A stretch of 64,000 bases of DNA from Nitrospirota bacterium (GTDB taxonomy: Bacteria; Nitrospirota; Leptospirillia; Leptospirillales; Leptospirillaceae), in NCBI GenBank assembly GCA_021826965.1, contig JAKAYA010000001.1:1-64000 (forward strand), in the 5' to 3' direction. A program made the position numbers and the translations under genes. This document shows, in pieces, positions 60,964-64,000 of the stretch. The notes beneath the pieces are model-generated. The model was not told the origin of the DNA. It did not search any database and saw only the letters and a list, made by a program, of their open reading frames with translations. Position 1 is the stretch's first letter. Each line of letters starts with the position of its first letter.

Positions 60964-61718
60964 GCTGTGAGAAAATAATCAAGCACAAGAATGGCCATAG
61001 ACGAGCTGACAACCGCTTTTGTCACGCTCTGCCCGACACCTGCCGCACCTCCCCGCGCGTGATATCCCATGTAACAGGAAAAAATCGAGAGTACGGCACC
61101 AAAAACACAAGATTTGACTAACCCCGAATAAAAGTCGTGGAGATTCACGTATCGGGCGATACCTTTCACATAAACGTTAGAGGGAAGTCCGAGCAAGTCG
61201 ACGGCGACGAAATATCCGCCAATGATACCGACAAAGTCTGCCATCACCGTCAAAAGAGGCAAAGCGATCAGACCGGCATAAAAACGGGGTGTTATGAGGT
61301 AGACCAGAGGACTTACCGCCAGGGATTCGAGCGCGTCAATCTGTTCCGTCACACGCATTGTTCCCAGTTCGGCAGCCATCGAGGACCCGGATCGACCACT
61401 GACCATCAGACCGGTAATGACGGGCCCCAGCTCACGCGTCAGAGAGAGGGAAACAACCGCCCCCACCATGCCTTCGGCATTAAATTTCTGAAATCCGATC
61501 CAGGCTTGCAGGGCCAGAACCATCCCGGTAAACAGGGCGGTGACCAAAACAACCGGTGTGGAATCTGCCCCTACCCGAACGAGTTGCACGAGCAAATTCC
61601 ACCAGAGAAATGCCGGACGCACAAGTCCCGTAAAGGCGGTGACCATTGTTATCAGCAATGATCCGGACAACGAAAAAAGTGTGATACACTTTCTTCCGAT
61701 CCAGGCAAAGAGCTTCAT
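60951..61718 (-). CDS. MlaE-family permease
   Basis: Predicted 255-aa permease of the MCE lipid system. Start at ATG 61718, sharing one base with the alr stop (TGATG); the longer track start is inside alr. MlaE features are VVLVTALFTGMVLALQAWIGF, LTRELGPVITGLMVSGRSGSSMAAELGTMRVTEQIDALESLAVSPLVYLITPR and a C-terminal helix near GYHARGGAAGVGQSVTKAVV. Completes an F-E-D set without MlaB, MlaC or MlaA in the window. Confidence 0.93.
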   Translation of the reverse strand: MKLFAWIGRKCITLFSLSGSLLITMVTAFTGLVRPAFLWWNLLVQLVRVGADSTPVVLVTALFTGMVLALQAWIGFQKFNAEGMVGAVVSLSLTRELGPVITGLMVSGRSGSSMAAELGTMRVTEQIDALESLAVSPLVYLITPRFYAGLIALPLLTVMADFVGIIGGYFVAVDLLGLPSNVYVKGIARYVNLHDFYSGLVKSCVFGAVLSIFSCYMGYHARGGAAGVGQSVTKAVVSSSMAILVLDYFLTAWLF

Positions 61719-62941
61719 CAACGGGAATTCCCGGAAAAACTCGCCTTTCTCGAATAGAACCGGGGCGAACGATTTCCCATCCTGCAGACAATTTCGTACG
61801 GAATCGACCGTATGCGATCGGCGATTTCCCATGCGGACATGCTTGCGTCGTTCCCGTTACCCATAAGTGTCATCCAGTCTCCCAATTTCGGGGGAATGCT
61901 GGCATCCGTCACGTCGACCATCACCATATCCATACACACTCTTCCGAGAAAGGGGAATTTCTCACCAGAACGTGTAGCCCATCCCCAGTTGGAAAGTTCC
62001 CGGGGCAATCCATCCGCATATCCCATTCCCAGTACACCTACCCGGGACTTTCGGGTCAGGGACAAGGTCCCCCCATAGGAAATCCGGCTTCCTCCCGGAA
62101 GTGTTTTCAAGGAAATCAGACGAGCCTGAACTTCCATCACCGGCTTCAGGCCTGAAAAGGGAATAAGGGGATCCACCGGTATACCGTACAGAAGAATTCC
62201 CGGCCGAATCCAGTAACGGGCATGTTTTTCCCAGGGTCTGTCTTTCTCGTCGATGATGTATGTCCCGGAAAGAAAGGCAGCGCTGTTCGCCAGATGGATG
62301 ACAAAGGGCCGGGGTCGAATGACCCCCCTCCCCCAAAGCTCATCGAGCATGCTTCCAAAAAGGTCAATCTGTCGACAGGTTTCAGGGGCGTTCTCACCTT
62401 CTGGAAAGTGAGTCATGATCCCTTCAATATGGACCAACGGTTCCGATTCGAGTCTATCGCAGACCCAGGCAATCTCGTCGGGCAGAAATCCTAACCTGCC
62501 CATTCCGACATCCAGTTTCAGATGGATGCGAACTTCCACCTTCTTCCTGGCAAGGGCAACCGCCTCTTCCAGCAATTCCCGGTTGTGAATAACAGGAAGA
62601 AGGTCACAAGACAGGCATTCTTCCAGCTCCGCAGGAAGAATCCCGCCCATGATGAGGACATCCGTCGTGATGCCTGCATACCGTAACCGGATACCCTCTT
62701 CAAGTCCCATGACTCCCAATGCCGGAACTCCCAGTTCCATAAGCGATTTCGCAACCGGAACCATACCATGCCCATAGGCATCTGCCTTGACAACCGGAAG
62801 AATTTCAACATTGCCAAGCAGACGAGTCCGAATCAGTCCAAAGTTGTGCGAAAGGGCATCCAGATCGACAATAAGACGGCTCCGGGAAAGATCTCTTCCC
62901 GCACTTCTCGGAATCTCGACAAGGGAGGACTCGCTATCCAT
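61718..62941 (-). CDS. alr: Alanine racemase
   Basis: Predicted 407-aa PLP enzyme making D-alanine for peptidoglycan. Features are the PLP-lysine motif PVVKADAYGHGMVP, LKLDVGMGRLGF, GIMTHFPEGE, RPGILLYGI, the catalytic Tyr in RISYGGTLSL, and GRVCMDMVMVDVTD. The first ~20 residues are a slight N-terminal extension. It overlaps mlaE by one base and starts 16 bp after frr. Confidence 0.96.
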   Translation of the reverse strand: MDSESSLVEIPRSAGRDLSRSRLIVDLDALSHNFGLIRTRLLGNVEILPVVKADAYGHGMVPVAKSLMELGVPALGVMGLEEGIRLRYAGITTDVLIMGGILPAELEECLSCDLLPVIHNRELLEEAVALARKKVEVRIHLKLDVGMGRLGFLPDEIAWVCDRLESEPLVHIEGIMTHFPEGENAPETCRQIDLFGSMLDELWGRGVIRPRPFVIHLANSAAFLSGTYIIDEKDRPWEKHARYWIRPGILLYGIPVDPLIPFSGLKPVMEVQARLISLKTLPGGSRISYGGTLSLTRKSRVGVLGMGYADGLPRELSNWGWATRSGEKFPFLGRVCMDMVMVDVTDASIPPKLGDWMTLMGNGNDASMSAWEIADRIRSIPYEIVCRMGNRSPRFYSRKASFSGNSR

Positions 62942-62957
62942 GGGTCTTGACCGGCCA

Positions 62958-63512
62958 TCAGGTGGTCATGATCTCCTGTTCTTTTTTCTGGGTCAGATCG
63001 TCGATCTTCTGGACCGTCAGATCGGTCATCTTTTGCAACTCCTCCTGAAGTTTCTTCAAACGGTCTTCCTGAATCAATCCGTCCGATTTTTTTTTCTTCA
63101 AGTCGTCGTTACCGTCCCGACGAATATTTCGAATGGCGATCTTTGCCTCTTCCGCCATTTTTTTCAGGAGTTTGACCATCTGTTTCCGACGTTCCTCTGT
63201 CATCGGAGGAACCGCTATCCGGATGACTTTCCCGTCATTTTGCGGTGTCAGCCCGATATTCGCAGCCATGATAGCCTTCTCGATTTCCGGAATCATCTTC
63301 ATATCCCATGGGGAAATGACAATAATCCGATTATCCATGATGTTCAGGGAAGCCACTTTGTCGACGGAGGATGGGTTACCATAGTAAGAAACTTTTACAT
63401 TCTCAAGAAGGGACAAGGAGGGTCGGCCTGTTCGCAGGGTCTGAATCTCCTTTTTATAAAAGTCGACGGCACTGTCCAGTTTTTTTTGTAACTCTTTCAG
63501 GTCCGCATCCAT
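62958..63512 (-). CDS. frr: Ribosome recycling factor
   Basis: Predicted 184-aa factor that splits post-termination ribosomes with EF-G. The sequence KKLDSAVDFYKKEIQTLRTGRPSLSLLENVKVSYYGNPSSVDKVASLNIMDNRIIVISPWD, TPQNDGKVIRIAVPPMTEERRKQMVKLLKKMAEEAKIAIRNIRRDGND and C-terminal QKIDDLTQKKEQEIMTT is classic RRF. It follows pyrH, the usual order. Confidence 0.97.
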   Translation of the reverse strand: MDADLKELQKKLDSAVDFYKKEIQTLRTGRPSLSLLENVKVSYYGNPSSVDKVASLNIMDNRIIVISPWDMKMIPEIEKAIMAANIGLTPQNDGKVIRIAVPPMTEERRKQMVKLLKKMAEEAKIAIRNIRRDGNDDLKKKKSDGLIQEDRLKKLQEELQKMTDLTVQKIDDLTQKKEQEIMTT

Positions 63513-63549
63513 ATTGTTTTTCCCCTCCGGTCATCAATCGGCCTGCCTG

Positions 63550-64000
<451 letters not shown>

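Overview
The window looks like chromosomal DNA of a motile, GC-rich, diderm bacterium, most likely a Leptospirillum-type member of the Nitrospirota. This is inferred from gene content: System II (ResB/CcsA) cytochrome c maturation, two short flagellins ending in IKL[IL]P, a CsrA/FliW pair, 4-hydroxybenzoate-type quinone genes, an MCE/Mla lipid transporter, and Arg/Lys synthesis in one chain. No rRNA, tRNA, CRISPR array, IS element or prophage was found. Nearly all genes are on the minus strand. The plus-strand genes are the TonB receptor (53-2986), the Ppx/GppA phosphatase (43626-45182) and rpiB-glyA-nrdR-priA (47244-51469).

Layout: (1) 1-3.1 kb, a TonB-dependent outer-membrane receptor. (2) 3.1-12.6 kb, a five-gene glycosyltransferase island (two CgeB-like, two GT9, one GT4-methyltransferase-TPR fusion) followed by an unknown protein. 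A sigma-54 -24/-12 element precedes the island, pointing to flagellin or surface glycosylation co-regulated with motility. (3) 12.7-25.8 kb, late and middle flagellar genes: flgF-flgG-flgA-flgH-flgI-flgJ-flagellin 2 behind a second sigma-54 element; flgM-flgN-flgK-flgL-csrA-fliW behind a sigma-28 element; flagellin 1 behind another sigma-28-like element; then fliD-fliS-small gene ending in a terminator. csrA appears to start at ATT, and the flagellin 1 leader has a GGA-loop hairpin just upstream of its Shine-Dalgarno, which suggests a CsrA/FliW circuit.

(4) 26-36.3 kb, a tightly packed chain: K+ channel, argD, argF, argG, argH, an LptM-like lipoprotein, lysA, a membrane protein, dapA, dapB, FAH-family hydrolase. 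Most junctions are stop/start overlaps. (5) 36.3-43.5 kb, a YajR-like MFS transporter, two tiny membrane proteins, and a quinone cluster ubiE - B12-type radical SAM - ubiC - ubiA with an outer-membrane protein upstream. (6) 43.6-51.5 kb, Ppx/GppA, a tandem pair of thymidylate-kinase-like proteins, a lipoprotein, and rpiB-glyA-nrdR-priA.

(7) 51.4-58.5 kb, System II cytochrome c biogenesis (resB, ccsA/B-type, two TlpA/ResA thioredoxins, ccdA) followed by a geranylgeranyl-reductase-like flavoprotein and a site-2 protease. (8) 58.5-64 kb, an MCE lipid transporter (D, F, E subunits) downstream of pyrH (cut by the window edge), frr and alr.

Starts were moved from the ORF-track starts where family N-termini, Shine-Dalgarno sequences and operon junctions supported it.
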